DNA of 64,000 bases from Rutidosis leptorrhynchoides (taxonomy: Eukaryota; Streptophyta; Magnoliopsida; Asterales; Asteraceae): the NCBI RefSeq assembly GCF_046630445.1, contig NC_092338.1, forward strand, positions 340,031,001-340,095,000, in the 5' to 3' direction. Below, piece after piece: positions 1 through 11,205 of the stretch (positions are counted from its first letter, which is position 1; each line of letters opens with the position of its first letter). A model generated the notes under the pieces. The model did not search any database and was not told the DNA's origin. It saw only the letters and a list, made by a program, of their open reading frames with translations. Both the position numbers and the translations under genes were made by a program.

Positions 1-14
1 CACCCGGGACCACC

Positions 15-2412
15 TGTAATGACCCGAAAAAATCGCCATTGACGGCGCCGTTAACTTAGGTCCCGTTGCGTGGTCATAGTCCTTAAATGAGACGTGTTTG
101 ACCAAAATTATATCGCATTCATTTTAAACGTATAAGACTTATAAAGTTTTAAGTTACCAAACGGTTCGACAATAAGTTTAAGTTTACAAAAGTTTTAAAT
201 TATAAATGAAATAACTTGCGACATCATTAGTTTAAAATCACGGTTGCTATAAATAGCGTAAGTAGGTATGCTTTAAGTTTGAATCCAAAGGTGATATCAC
301 TAGCTTATGCATGTATGCTTGACCCCAACGAAAAATGTTGGTGAAACATATAGAAAACTGTCAACGAAAAACGTTGGTGAAATCATAGGTGTATTTGTAA
401 ACGTTGTCTTTGAACCACAAGATTTTGTATAAAGTTGATTGTCTAAATCGTTTGCATTCCAAAAGTTGTTGTTTGTTCGCGAGCACCCAATTATCAAGAC
501 TTAACTATCACGTTACCCCATTAATACAGTTTCAGAACATACACTTATCCCCGAAAATACATTTCATCCGATTTAACGGTAGCGAACCGTCCGAATGAGG
601 GCTCGTCAAGCCCATGTGATCACATAACATAAGTTCACGCTTACACCCTGCAAGTGTAACTAATGATAATTAAATTGAGGCTTTTTGTTCTAACTCGCAC
701 GTGGAAGGTTTGTTTTCGTACTTGTGTTCAAAGCATAAAAGTATGATACGTATATGTTTCTCATCCCATGATTTAAAAATATAAAAGTTGTTGAAAAGAT
801 GGGACTATGATCTCACCTCGAGTGCACGAGTATAAAAGTACTTCACAAAGTAAACGTATGCATGAAAGTTGCTTAGCCTTGACCTAAACAAGTAAGTTGT
901 ATCAATTAACCGATTACGACACAAGGTCGGGCGAAATGTGTTCAATTACTCCTATGGCTCGTTACGACTCGAATATATATAGCATGTGAATCACGTTGTC
1001 AAGTTTCATGCAAGATATAAGTATAAAAGCACGTTAGGACGATTGCATCAGTGTTTGGTTAAATTTGACTAAAAGTCAAACTTTGGTCAAAGTCAACGAA
1101 AAAGTCAACGTATTCGGGTCGGGTCACAAACAATTTTTCTAAGTTTCATAATCATATATGAGCATGTTAGAACAAGTTTCATGTCAATCGGAGTTGCGTA
1201 GTATAGTTAGAATTAAACGAAAATTGATAATTTTGGACAGCTCCATTTTCATGCTTTAAGCCACGCCGTGCCTAGAGTAGCCGCGCCGCGGCTTAACACT
1301 TGGTCAGAAGTCTGGGCTGTTTCATGTGTAGGCTCGAACCAACTTCAAACAAACGTAACTTATGAACCGTAAACATTCAAAACATGTATCTTATATCGTT
1401 GGAAAGGTAATTTAACGAGGAATACAACTAAACACATTTCATCAATCAAATCCATCATTAACAACAATGAAAACCTCGCCGAATGATCATTATTTAATGT
1501 TTCAAGCTCAAAAATGTAAACGGTGATTCGGGAATCCAATTTACACATACGATATGCCGTTTCGAAGGTAATTAAACATACATTGCAACTAAACACTTAC
1601 TAACAACATCTCATAGCATTTAATGCATCAAAATTCATATTCAATGTTACTAAACCCTAACCAAAAATCATGAATTCAACAATTATGTTTATGAAGTTTT
1701 TCTAAGTCAACCAACATACCAAAACGAAGCTAATGATGCTAGTAACACATTTAATACATGAACTTTAACCTAATAACAACATTTAATCAACCAAAACTCA
1801 AGATTAAACACACTCATTTCAAGTGTTCATGCTAGTTACTCAAAACAACGAAATCGAGCAAATAAAACACATATTCATGTTAGACATGAGCCATAGACAC
1901 TAATTAACACCATTTCAAGTCTATAAATCGAATTAGAGAAATCTAGAGTTTTTAGAAACTTTACCCCAAGTAGTGAAATTGGTACCAAAACGTAGAGGAT
2001 GAAGAGAGGATTCCAAAAGTACGATCTGTTTTGATGTTAGCTTCCTATTCTTGATTTAAATGATGAATTTGTGGAGAAGATGAAAAGGATTCAAAGTTGG
2101 AAGTAATAGGTGAAAGAAAAAGAGAAAAGAAATGAAATAAAAATGAATTGTGGGGAGGGGTGGGTTGACTAGTAGACCTAGTCACTAGTTTTCCCACTTG
2201 GAAACTTTAATCCCTCGAGTTTAAAAGCTGGTGCGTGAATTAGCCAAACGAATTATTTTAAATACGCGAGGGTAAACGGGAGGTGTTAAGATTAAATAAC
2301 GGAAATATTAAGAACGTTAGTTAACGGAAGGTACGAATTTAGATAACGAAAGATATTATCTAAAAAAAGACGGGCGTTAAAATAATTTAACGGAAAAAGG
2401 CGGGATGTTACA
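15..2412 (-). mobile_element. 3' LTR of minus-oriented chromovirus (family C, copy 1)
   Basis: The segment begins TGTAATGACCCG and ends GATGTTACA, so both ends have the TG/CA form of an LTR. On its right lies the inverted stretch TTTCGTCCCGAAATTT, which borders the 3' LTR in several elements of this window, and then integrase remnants on the minus strand. This fixes the orientation. A second, truncated copy lies at 22322-24575, and both share the opening block, the TCAACG..CGTTGG hairpin near 350-380 and the gene-poor middle. A GC-rich dyad module sits at 1258-1297. No ORF in it is credible. The outer end is at the window edge, so no target duplication can be checked. Confidence 0.8.
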
Positions 2413-3625
2413 TTACCTACACCTTAAAAGAAATTTCGTCCCGAAATTTAGTTGGAAGTAGTAGTCATTGTTTCTTCCTCGAAATCTTGGGTTGTCAATT
2501 CTAAGAATGAGTGAAGGTACTTCCTTGAGCATTCCAACGAACTTTGACGGTCGGGATTTTACATTGTTTTAGAGTTTGGTTTCACGATCCATAATTTCAA
2601 ACGGTTCTCCTAGGAAGTGGAGTGTATTGTCGATAGTAAGCTCATCGAAGAGGATAACAATTCTTGTTTCGCAAGACACTTCTTTAAGTTTCATACATGG
2701 AATGTAGGATGAACAGGATTTGATCGAGTTGGGAGTTCGAAACGGTAAACAACGGGTCCAATACGCCCCAAGATTTCAAAAGGATCAAAATATCACCGAT
2801 TTAGCTTTCTACGTTTCCCGAAACGGATTACACCTTGTCAAGGTGCGACTTTTAACATTACGCGGTCACCCACTTGGAATTTGAGAGGTTTACGTCTAAC
2901 ATTGGCATAGTGGCGATCACGGGCCATCTTGAGCCTTTCTTGGATTTGAACGATCTCTACGGTCATTCCATGAATGGGTTCGGGTTCGGTGGTTTGATTG
3001 TTGCCTACGTCGGCCCAACAAATAGGAGAACGATATTTGCGGCCATATAAAGTTTCGGAAAGAAAAGTGCGGCGTTGATACTCGAGTGATAACTATCATT
3101 GTAAGAGGAATCGGCTAACGGCAACGATACAAGCTCGTGATATGTTTTCCAAGGATTAAATCGTACATCTACTTCGTTCGTCAGTTTGTGGTTGATGCGC
3201 TGTACTCATGTCTAAATGTGGTTCCAAGGCTTTTTGTAAGTCTAAAAGTGAAACGAGCATCTCGATCCGAAACTAGGTACATTTCCTTAAGATATATTTG
3301 AAAACGTTTTCGTTTCTCAAGAAATTCGCGCCGCAGAAGATTTATCGGTTTCCGAAAACGTTCATTAGGACTATTCACCCTCGTGGCGAATACTAGTATA
3401 ACATGAAGAGTCTCTCTCCATTGAGAATTTAGAATAAAAAATTACCTTATACGGAAGTACGAGTGTAATACGAGAGAAGTTTCCGCCTCGATGTGAGCAT
3501 ATCAAGCATATTGTAGTTCGTCGATAAAACTGTGCGAAAACGAGATAGTATACACGTGTAGCATATGTTGAAATTTGAAAGAATTTGTCATTCATTCGGA
3601 AGCCTAAATATGGTTCGACAATAAT
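2413..3625 (-). pseudogene. Decayed chromovirus integrase and C-terminal region (family C)
   Basis: Reading leftwards on the minus strand, broken pieces match the integrase of the related elements at 21497-22321 and 35474-37384. Around 3180-3320 there is a VSDRDARFT piece, the region of the second catalytic Asp. Around 2950-3100 are pieces of the stretch that follows the integrase core. From 2450 to 2850 come pieces of the GPF/Y and chromodomain-like tail. Frames change repeatedly and stops are common, so no protein can be made. In an intact relative this would be the enzyme that inserts the DNA copy. Everything from gag to RNase H is missing or unrecognisable. Confidence 0.7.
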
Positions 3626-4562
3626 CAAAGGTGTGTCCTTGGTATGGTTGTTATCAATATTCTCGGGGTTTTCGGATGTCCAACAAGAAAAATGAAGTCA
3701 TGTACATGGCACATGGTGGTGATTAGGTTGATCGAGTCCAATCACCATAACGAGTCATTAGAACTTTGGTATGACTTACCATAATATAACCACATTGATC
3801 GAGTGTCGTTATATTACGCTAACTCATACCTCCATTCCCACATCACTCCATAGAACTAAGTTTGTGCAATCGTGAAGTTTTAAAATGAACAAAGTGTAAC
3901 GACGTCTCTAACGTGACTCGTATTGAATCGAAAGAATTTGTGCAACTCTGAAGAAGCGTTTTTCTAGGGAAGTGTATAAATGATTGTTCACATCAATGCG
4001 GTTCAAGTCAAACAATAATGTCTTTAGGCACGAAAAGAGTAACGAATTATGATAACGAGTAGTACGCAACCGTAGTGATAAGTAGTGACGACGATACCCG
4101 CCGAGAGTAGTGATGGTAGTAACAAGAAGTGGTAGATAGTGAAGAACACCGGTGTAACATCGGTACCGGTCAGTGATTTCCATGGTGGTGGAAACTTTAC
4201 GGCACTTGTGGATAGTAAGATGGGATGGTGATGAATAACAATCTGGGAGACAGAGTTCCCGGACTAGTGTGACTAATGAAGTCGTCGTCATTCTTGCGCT
4301 TACGAATCTCGAATGTATGTGTGTCACCAAAAAGTGGCAGAATACGGATTCATATGATGAAAGTTTGGTACCATTATGGAGTTCACCTAAGAAAGATCAA
4401 GTATAAATGCACAAGTAGTCAGGTAAGTGCTATCTATAGCAAATACAAGTCAGGATGCAATGGCTAACTATCCGGTTGTAGTTTAGATTCACTAATGCGT
4501 CCTAACGACTCTGTCTGACATACTAATGCATATCCTAGTTCCCTACAACTAACGCTCTGATA
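3626..4562 (-). other. Residual internal DNA of family C element, ending at a tRNA-Met primer-site remnant
   Basis: I see no convincing coding sequence here. Near the right end, 4490-4562 resembles the leader next to the primer site of element B (41860-41948): both have CACTAATGC, GTCCTAAC-like and ACGCTCTGATA/ACGCTCTAATA words. GCTCTGATA at 4554-4562 is the reverse complement of the core of a tRNA-Met primer-binding site (TATCAGAGC). The element thus keeps both ends of its internal region but has lost most of the middle. Confidence 0.5.
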
Positions 4563-4581
4563 GGTCCCGTTGCGTGGTCAT
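4561..4581 (-). repeat. Twenty-base scrap of family C 5' LTR
   Basis: TAGGTCCCGTTGCGTGGTCAT matches positions 57-76 of the family C LTR at the window start, but the roughly 40 bases that should separate it from the primer site are gone. The next base to the right belongs to a different element. This is a deletion junction between two retroelements. Confidence 0.7.
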
Positions 4582-5048
4582 GTCACCGGTAAAGTTAAAG
4601 AATCCCCTTCGCTTGATGGAGAACCAACCAACTTCAGATCTTGACACAGTAAAGCAATATTGGAATATACGAACCGTCGGGAGTATATGGTAATAATTCA
4701 GATACATCTCCCACATTACCAACTTCTGGTATGCGTGAGGATGTAATTGGGCAGGTGCTATTTTGTAGTGCGTAAAGAATTGATACATAAATTCGGAATA
4801 GGGCAACCGGAAGTTGCCCACTGTAATGGCCGCACCGTAAATGGTAACCATGTTCGATGGAGGTTTATGTGCTCGATGAGTGGCATCAGGAACTCTTAAG
4901 ACGTAATTGGCTAAAAAAGGGTACTTCTCTACTAATTCATTAAGGTACTCATCGCACCTCGACTCATTATATCGTCGATATTTACAAAAGCCCTAGAAGA
5001 TGATTCGGTGACGTCTACGTTGGTAGATGTGGAAGACTGATCTGCCAT
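4582..5048 (-). pseudogene. Antisense ORF of a Retand/Tat-type element ('gypsy type transposase' family, PF04195-like), truncated
   Basis: On the minus strand an ATG at 5046-5048 opens a Ser/Thr-rich start (MADQSSTSTNVDVTESSS). A one-base frame change near 4985-5000 then joins a frame open to the left end. The second part has the pattern VTIYGAAITVGNFRLPYSEF, then KIAPAQLHPHAY and a WFSIKRRGFFNF segment. I recognise this as the plant family called putative gypsy-type transposon protein. Such ORFs are known as extra, often antisense, genes in Tat-lineage elements, and the nearest LTR on the right (7403-8438) points the other way, which fits. The C-terminal end is cut at 4581, where it runs into the family C scrap. 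Its molecular role is unknown. The family call is from memory of sequence style, not a search. Confidence 0.6.
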
Positions 5049-5211
5049 ATATGTATTTAAATACAAAAAAGTAAAATGCTAACACAAAAAAGCAAGGAGA
5101 AGAAAAGACAAAAAGGATACCTTTTTTTCGCAAAAAAACTGTTTGTTCTTAGAAGCAGAAGCGTTTGCAAACTCGGAAGTGGTAAAAAATGGGAAGAATG
5201 AAGAAGAGGGC

Positions 5212-5219
5212 TATTTATA
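5212..5219 (-). promoter_or_regulatory. TATA box for the antisense ORF
   Basis: TATTTATA on the plus strand reads TATAAATA on the minus strand, about 165 bases upstream of the ATG at 5048 and followed by a CT-rich leader. The position suits a promoter for the antisense ORF. Confidence 0.5.
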
Positions 5220-5248
5220 GGTTTAAAGAAAATTGATCCAACGGTCAA

Positions 5249-7266
5249 GATTAAGAGATAGATCTCTAAAAGTAATGATTAAAATTGCAAAAAGTTATTC
5301 CTCGAACACCGTTCTAAAAGGTTGAAAAATGGAAGGAAAAAAAACACAAAAGGGGGGCTGATGTGTCAAAAGTGTGTGCAGTAGTGCTTAACTTATCTTT
5401 CAACTTTTAAATTTATAGAACCTTTATTTAATACACTTTAACAATCTAACGAGCAACAAAACCCGATCAGATGTAGTATTTTAGGTTATCGTCCCAAAAG
5501 AGCGTAGATGCGTTTTAAGTTGGTTTATTAGATAGATTAGTTCTTATTAAAGAACTAAAAATAGATTTTTATGTCTTTTTATGGGATAGATTCTTATCTC
5601 TTAGGAAAGAGATGGTTTAAAGAAAACTAAATAACAAAGTAATAAAACAAGGAATTGAAGATTCAAAATAAACAACTATAAGTAAAAGTAATTACATGAA
5701 CGACTAACTCATACGGGAATCCTATTAGGCAAGTTTCATAACTTATATTAACACAAGTCAAGATAACAATCATAGACCAATTATTACCCCTAAGTAGGTT
5801 AAGGTAGGTGTTACATATCATTCAATTAGCAGGACTTAAAGCATATACCAGGCATGTGATGTACATGACTAATATCTCAATTCTTAGTATTTAATTCAGT
5901 TACATGATAAATATCAACCTTATGATGCGGATCAACATGCAAATTGACTAACAAATCATATAACCTATTAAACATCAAGTAGATCAACTCAAGTTACTAG
6001 CTGAAAGTCAATTATTACTTGGTTTTCATGCAATCATTAATTAAACACATTCAAACAGAGGTTCTTCGACTAAACCTAACAATATTAAATTCTATTATAT
6101 AAGTGTAACTCAAATTCAACAGATTTATCACTATCATGTTTCTTAACTTAATTGCATACAATTCAATTTAACAAGTTTGATTGACTAGATCTAAACAAGT
6201 AGCATGAATCGAATAATAGATCGTTGGATTAAGTATTAATCAACCCTAAAATCATGTTATCTAATCATTAAGCATGGAAAACGGTGTATTTAACATAACA
6301 TATTCAAAATAGTTTAAATATCATCACAGAAACTCGACCATACAGATCTGGAAAAGAACCAAAAATTGTACGGATGAAAGCACGAAGCCGGCGGCTTTGT
6401 TCCAGTCAAGCCGGCGGCTTGGTATGGTGAAGTCGGCGGCTTCATCTGATTCCCAGACAAAGTTTAGTTTTCGTCCACGTAATCACTATGAATGTTTAGT
6501 TCATAGTGGAAGACGAACAGAAACAGAAAAAGTAAATAAAATAAGATAGACAAAAATATAAAGATAGATTCATACCTCAAAAAGGTAGATGAAAAGAAAC
6601 TTGAATTAATAACTTTGATAATCTTGATTATACTTGAAAATAAACCCTAATCTAAAGGTTTAAGAGAAAACCCTAAAAGAAAACGAAATAAGAACAAAGG
6701 TATATTGAAACTGATACAGAAGGCCCTTATTTATAGTTTTCAAGTTCGGTGGCCAAGCCGGCAGCTTCAGTAGGAAGCCGGAGGCTTCAGGTCGGTGACT
6801 CCTTTTGCAAGTTTTCCTTAGGTTGCAAGTCCATAAACGTGTAACCGTCAAATTCAGGCTGGCGACTTCAATGGGAGGCCGGTGGCTTCAGTGATCCGAC
6901 AATATTTTTGAATTCGTTTCCATTTTTAGCTTTTTCTTGGGCTTTAAGTACACGAAACAATCTAAGGCCGGCGGCTTCAATCTCAAGCCGGCTGCTTCAA
7001 GTGAATCTAGACTTTTCTGCAGAATTCTGCAACATTCTGGAATGATCTGCCAAAGTCGGCGGCTTCAGTTGCCAAGCCGGCAGCTTTCTGTTACTTTCTG
7101 CAATTTTCACCTGTTTTTTATCCTGTTTGATACATAACTTCAATAAAATCATTAGAATTACCTTTTTTCTATTTTTACCCTTTTTAGTGTGTTTTAGGAT
7201 TAAATTGACTTTAAAATACTAAGATAACTCAGTAAAATGTTATCAAAATACTGTATAATTTAGGAG
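5249..7266. other. Unclassified repeat block between the antisense ORF and the Retand-type 3' end
   Basis: No ORF here looks real. The left end (from about 5480) has the phrase TTATCGTCCCAAAAGAG, and a similar TTAGGAGTTATCG lies at the right end near 7260, so this may be a separate insertion. A minus-strand TATAAATA is present at 6729-6736, with copies of a 13-bp GC motif on both sides. I could not find clean LTR ends or a target duplication. Confidence 0.35.
6385..7086. repeat. Dispersed array of 13-bp near-palindrome AAGCCGGCGGCTT
   Basis: Eleven copies with 0-3 changes start at 6385, 6408, 6430, 6755, 6775, 6856, 6876, 6965, 6985, 7053 and 7074. Most are followed by CA. Surrounding DNA is AT-rich, so the motif stands out as short GC islands. 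Copies lie on both sides of the minus-strand TATA box at 6729-6736. Confidence 0.85.
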
Positions 7267-7402
7267 TTATCGGGGGCGTGTCTGCAGAAACTGTCTTTTC
7301 AAACTACCAAGAATTCAATGCACATCCAATCAGCAACGTGGGTTCATTTTCGAGTTTGATAAAGGTAATTGTTCCGGCTACCATCATCAAACTGGGGGGA
7401 CT
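7267..7402 (+). other. 3' end of internal region of a Retand/Tat-type element, with polypurine tract
   Basis: The run ACTGGGGGGAC at 7391-7401 sits directly against the LTR start at 7403 and is a typical polypurine tract that primes plus-strand DNA synthesis. The preceding bases show a short open frame but no recognisable protein. Confidence 0.5.
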
Positions 7403-8438
7403 TGATGATATGCATAATGATCCGTATCGAAAAGACACATTATTAATCATCGTTCCGCCTGGAAGATAACCGACATGATCGGTCCAGGGCAAAGAACATC
7501 TTCCCGGCCCCACTTTAGTAACCCGATCAGAAGATTACTTACGTATACATCCTGGAAGAAGCCTCCTGGACAAAGGCTAGCCAGGACACTATATAAAATC
7601 CATCCTACCCGGACAAGTGTGCAGGCTACCGGTACCACTTAACCGGGTACAAAGCATTGAAAGGCTTACTGAACCAAGTACGTCGGGTACCCGACAATCT
7701 TCGCAAGATCATTTATGAATCGGTTACAATCTTGCCCGGTCAAAAGAGTACCGTGAAGAAGCACTTGAAATAAACATCAGGTAAAATCCTTTACCCAAAC
7801 AAAAGCAAGACGTTCATCTGTCGCACCATAAACGGATTCATCACAATCTCTCGAAGTGACCATATCTCTCCAATAGAAGCGCCAAATCCTGGAACGGACA
7901 ATAGGTCCCGAAACAGACACCTCATCCCAAAACGAACACTTAAATAGGCTACATGCCACGTCATCCCACGAATCTAGGAAAGTTTGTTAGGATCTGTGTG
8001 TTATTCCAATGAAAGGGACACGTGCCACGTCAGCCCTCGGATCTCGTGAAGTTTGTTATAACCATGAAAGGGACATGTGCCACGTCATCATTCCTTCATA
8101 ACACCTATAAATACACGAACATAATCATTCATTGCAGTAACACTGGATGCATTAATGTTACTCTGCCCAAATCTCTTACTGTAACATTCTCCAGCTATAA
8201 ATCTAACTTCGATAAAGATTTCGGTCAATATCGGAGTTAATCTTCTCTCTAAGATATTAACTTATTCGATCCCGATCGAATAAGGTTAATCCCATCGATT
8301 GTTTTACGCTCTTGGAATCCAGATTTCATATCGGGGTTTGCACAGTTATTGGAGATAAAACACTCGTTCCACTCTTTTCCACAAATCTAGCACTCAAATC
8401 TAAAATCTATTTCGCTCTTAACGACTTTGGTTTGATCA
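7403..8438 (+). mobile_element. LTR of a Retand/Tat-type retrotransposon
   Basis: It starts TGATGATATG right after a polypurine tract and ends TTTGATCA, with TGAT/ATCA inverted ends, giving about 1036 bases. It has a well-formed promoter (TATAAATA at 8106-8113) and three upstream GCCACGTCA sites. Orientation is plus, opposite to the antisense ORF on the left. A second LTR is not present. The Retand/Tat assignment rests on the neighbouring PF04195-like ORF and is inference. Confidence 0.6.
7955..8113 (+). promoter_or_regulatory. LTR promoter: three GCCACGTCA sites plus TATA box
   Basis: GCCACGTCA occurs at 7955-7963, 8024-8032 and 8079-8087. The second is joined to CACGTG (G-box) as ACACGTGCCACGTCA. 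The sites lie in imperfect direct repeats of about 55-70 bases that share GAAAGGGACA and AAGTTTGTTA. TATAAATA follows at 8106-8113. ACGTCA and CACGTG cores are known binding sites of plant bZIP factors, often linked to stress response; use by this LTR is inference. Confidence 0.6.
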
Positions 8439-8807
8439 GAAATCATAATTAACCATTAACTATAAAATTAATATTTTTAATATAAAATTATATATTTTCA
8501 TGAATAAATTGATCATGTAAATTTAAATATAAAAGGTTGCCCATTCTTATTTTTCTCTAAAAGTTCACCTACTATAGACCTTAAACGTACACCCTAACTG
8601 ACATTCAAGAATTCAACCCATATGCTCAGAGGTGAAGCTAATGTATTACCCGTGATGGCACGAGACACCACTGAAATACGGTGTTTGAAGTGTGATAAAG
8701 AATGAGAGACTCATGTACTACTTGAAGAATGAGGGACTCATGTATAACTTGAAGAATGTGGGTGGAAGCAGAATGCTTGACCCATTATGACCCTTTATAC
8801 TGAGACA
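8439..8807. other. AT-rich DNA without a recognised gene
   Basis: Nothing coding was recognised. A 27-bp unit (AAGAATGAGRGACTCATGTA plus YWACTTG) occurs twice in tandem at 8698-8751, with the start of a third copy at 8752. The stretch around 8626-8690 loosely resembles the end of another hAT-like element, but I could not find its partner end. Confidence 0.4.
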
Positions 8808-9260
8808 CCTGATGGCAGGGCCGGATATTGGGTCGTTCAACCCATGCAGCGCACAGGGCCCAATATCTATAGGGGCTCCAAAAATATATTTTAATGTTGC
8901 ATACTTAAACCCATTATCCATACATTAGTCCATTTGATAATTAATAATTTAAAAAGCTAAAAAATAAAATACACCATGCTACGTTTTCTATTGGATTTGA
9001 TACTACGTTTTCTACGTCTGTTATTTTAATTAATCATGGTAATTGATATCGGCTAAAAAGTCACATTTTTACCTCGATATTAAAGTCCAAAAATAATAAA
9101 GTTCCAAACTTTGTCGGCAAAATATTCACTTTCTCGGTTAATTTGGTAGATTTAGTAATTACGAAGACGACGTAAAAAGAATCAAGTAAAACGGAGCTAA
9201 AGCGAAGATTCTAGAGTGAAAACGGTGAAAGACAAGTTACGACCCCGGAAACCAAGTTAC

Positions 9261-11149
9261 TGTAAAGACCCGTCCTAATCCATAAGAACGAATACAATAA
9301 CATATGATTACATCGCGAGGTATTTGACCTCTATATGATACATTTTACAAACATTGCATTCGTTTTAAAAGATAATCTTTCATTTACAACGAAAGTTGAC
9401 AGGCATGCATACTATTTCGTAATATCCACCTATAAATGATCTAATATGTCATTTACTTAATCATAATCTTTACTGAACTCAATGACTTGAATGCAATGTC
9501 TTTTGAAATATGTCATGAATGATTCCAAGTAATATCTTTAAAATGAGCTAATGCACAGCGGAAGATTTCTTTAATACCTGAGAATAAACATGCTTTAAAG
9601 TGTCAACCAAAAGGTTGGTGAGTTCATTAGTTTATCATAATCATTCATTTCTATCATTTTAATATACCACAAGAATTTCATTTCTAGTTCTCATAAATAT
9701 ACATCCCATGCATAGAGACAAAAATCATTCATATGGATTGAACACCTGGTAACCGACATTAACAAGATGCATATAAGAATATCCCCTATCATTCCGGGAA
9801 ATCCTTCAGACATGATAAAAACGAATTCGAAGTACTAAAGCATCCGGTACTTTGGATGGGGTTCGTTAGGCCCAATAGATCTATCTTTAGGATTCGCGTC
9901 AATTAGGCGTGCACTAATTCTCAAAATTAGTGATGTTCCCTAATTCTTAGGCTACCAAGCAAAAAGGGGCATATTCGGCTTCGATCATTCAACCATATAA
10001 TGTAGTTTCGATTACTTGTGTCTATTTCGTAAAACATTTATAAAAATTTCGCATGTATTCTCAGCCCAAAAATATAAAGGGTAAAAAGGCAAATGAAACT
10101 CACCATACTGTATTTCGTAGTAAAAATACATATAACATCATTGAACAAGTGCAAGGTTGGCCTCGGATTCACGAACCTAAATTAAGTATATATATTTATA
10201 TGTTGGTCAATATTTGTCTAACAAATTAGGTTATGTCATAGTGTACCACAATCCTAATGCTCGAGATTAAATATGAAAAAGTCAACAAAAGTCGATTTGA
10301 CCCAAAATGATTTCCAAAATTTATACATGATTATTATATAATTTAAATATCGTCATTTTATATTTATTAAATATATTTAAAAGATTTATTAGAGTAAATA
10401 ATATAATTCATTCATTAATAAATAAAAATTTATACAAAAATATACTTTTATATATCTTAAGTAATAAAGTTCATAAAATATTATGATAGGTTAAGGTAAT
10501 TATATTATATGTATTACATATTTATTTGATAAAAATAACATTGTTAATAATAATAAGTAAAAGTTGTATTATTTTGTAATAATAATTATTATTGTTCTAT
10601 TAATAAAAATATCAATATTTATATTTACTAAAAATGATATTATGATAAAATGATAATTCTAATTATGATAACTTTAAGATTTACAATACTTTTTAATATT
10701 AACTTTAAAATGATAACTCTATTTAAAATGATAATAATAATGATATTTTATAATAACAATGACATTTCATTTAAAATGATAATTTTTGTTAAAATGATAG
10801 TTTTAATACTAACGATACTTTTAATAATAATATTATTAATAAAAATAATAAGAACGATAATTTTATCTAAATCAATATTTTACAATATTTTAATTTTCAT
10901 CAGGATACCATACTCATTATTCCCTAATCGATTCATTTAATAGCTTTTAATCGTCTTTTATATCGCGTTCATGTTAATGATAATAATAGTAATCATATTA
11001 ATTAGGTGTTACTAATATTAGTTTTTAATTATAATAATACTAATGATAATAAATATTATAATGATATTAATGATAATATTAATTATAACTTTAACGATAA
11101 TAACGATAATAATAAAAATAACAATTTTTAATGATAATACTACTTATTG

Positions 11150-11205
<56 letters not shown>

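Noticed and set aside
3908-4330. 140-residue minus-strand frame
   Set aside because: No recognisable domain, located in decayed internal DNA of family C; most likely chance.
10650-10940. Long Ile-rich reading frame
   Set aside because: It is AT/AAT low-complexity DNA of the family E LTR translated; no domain, and similar frames appear on both strands.
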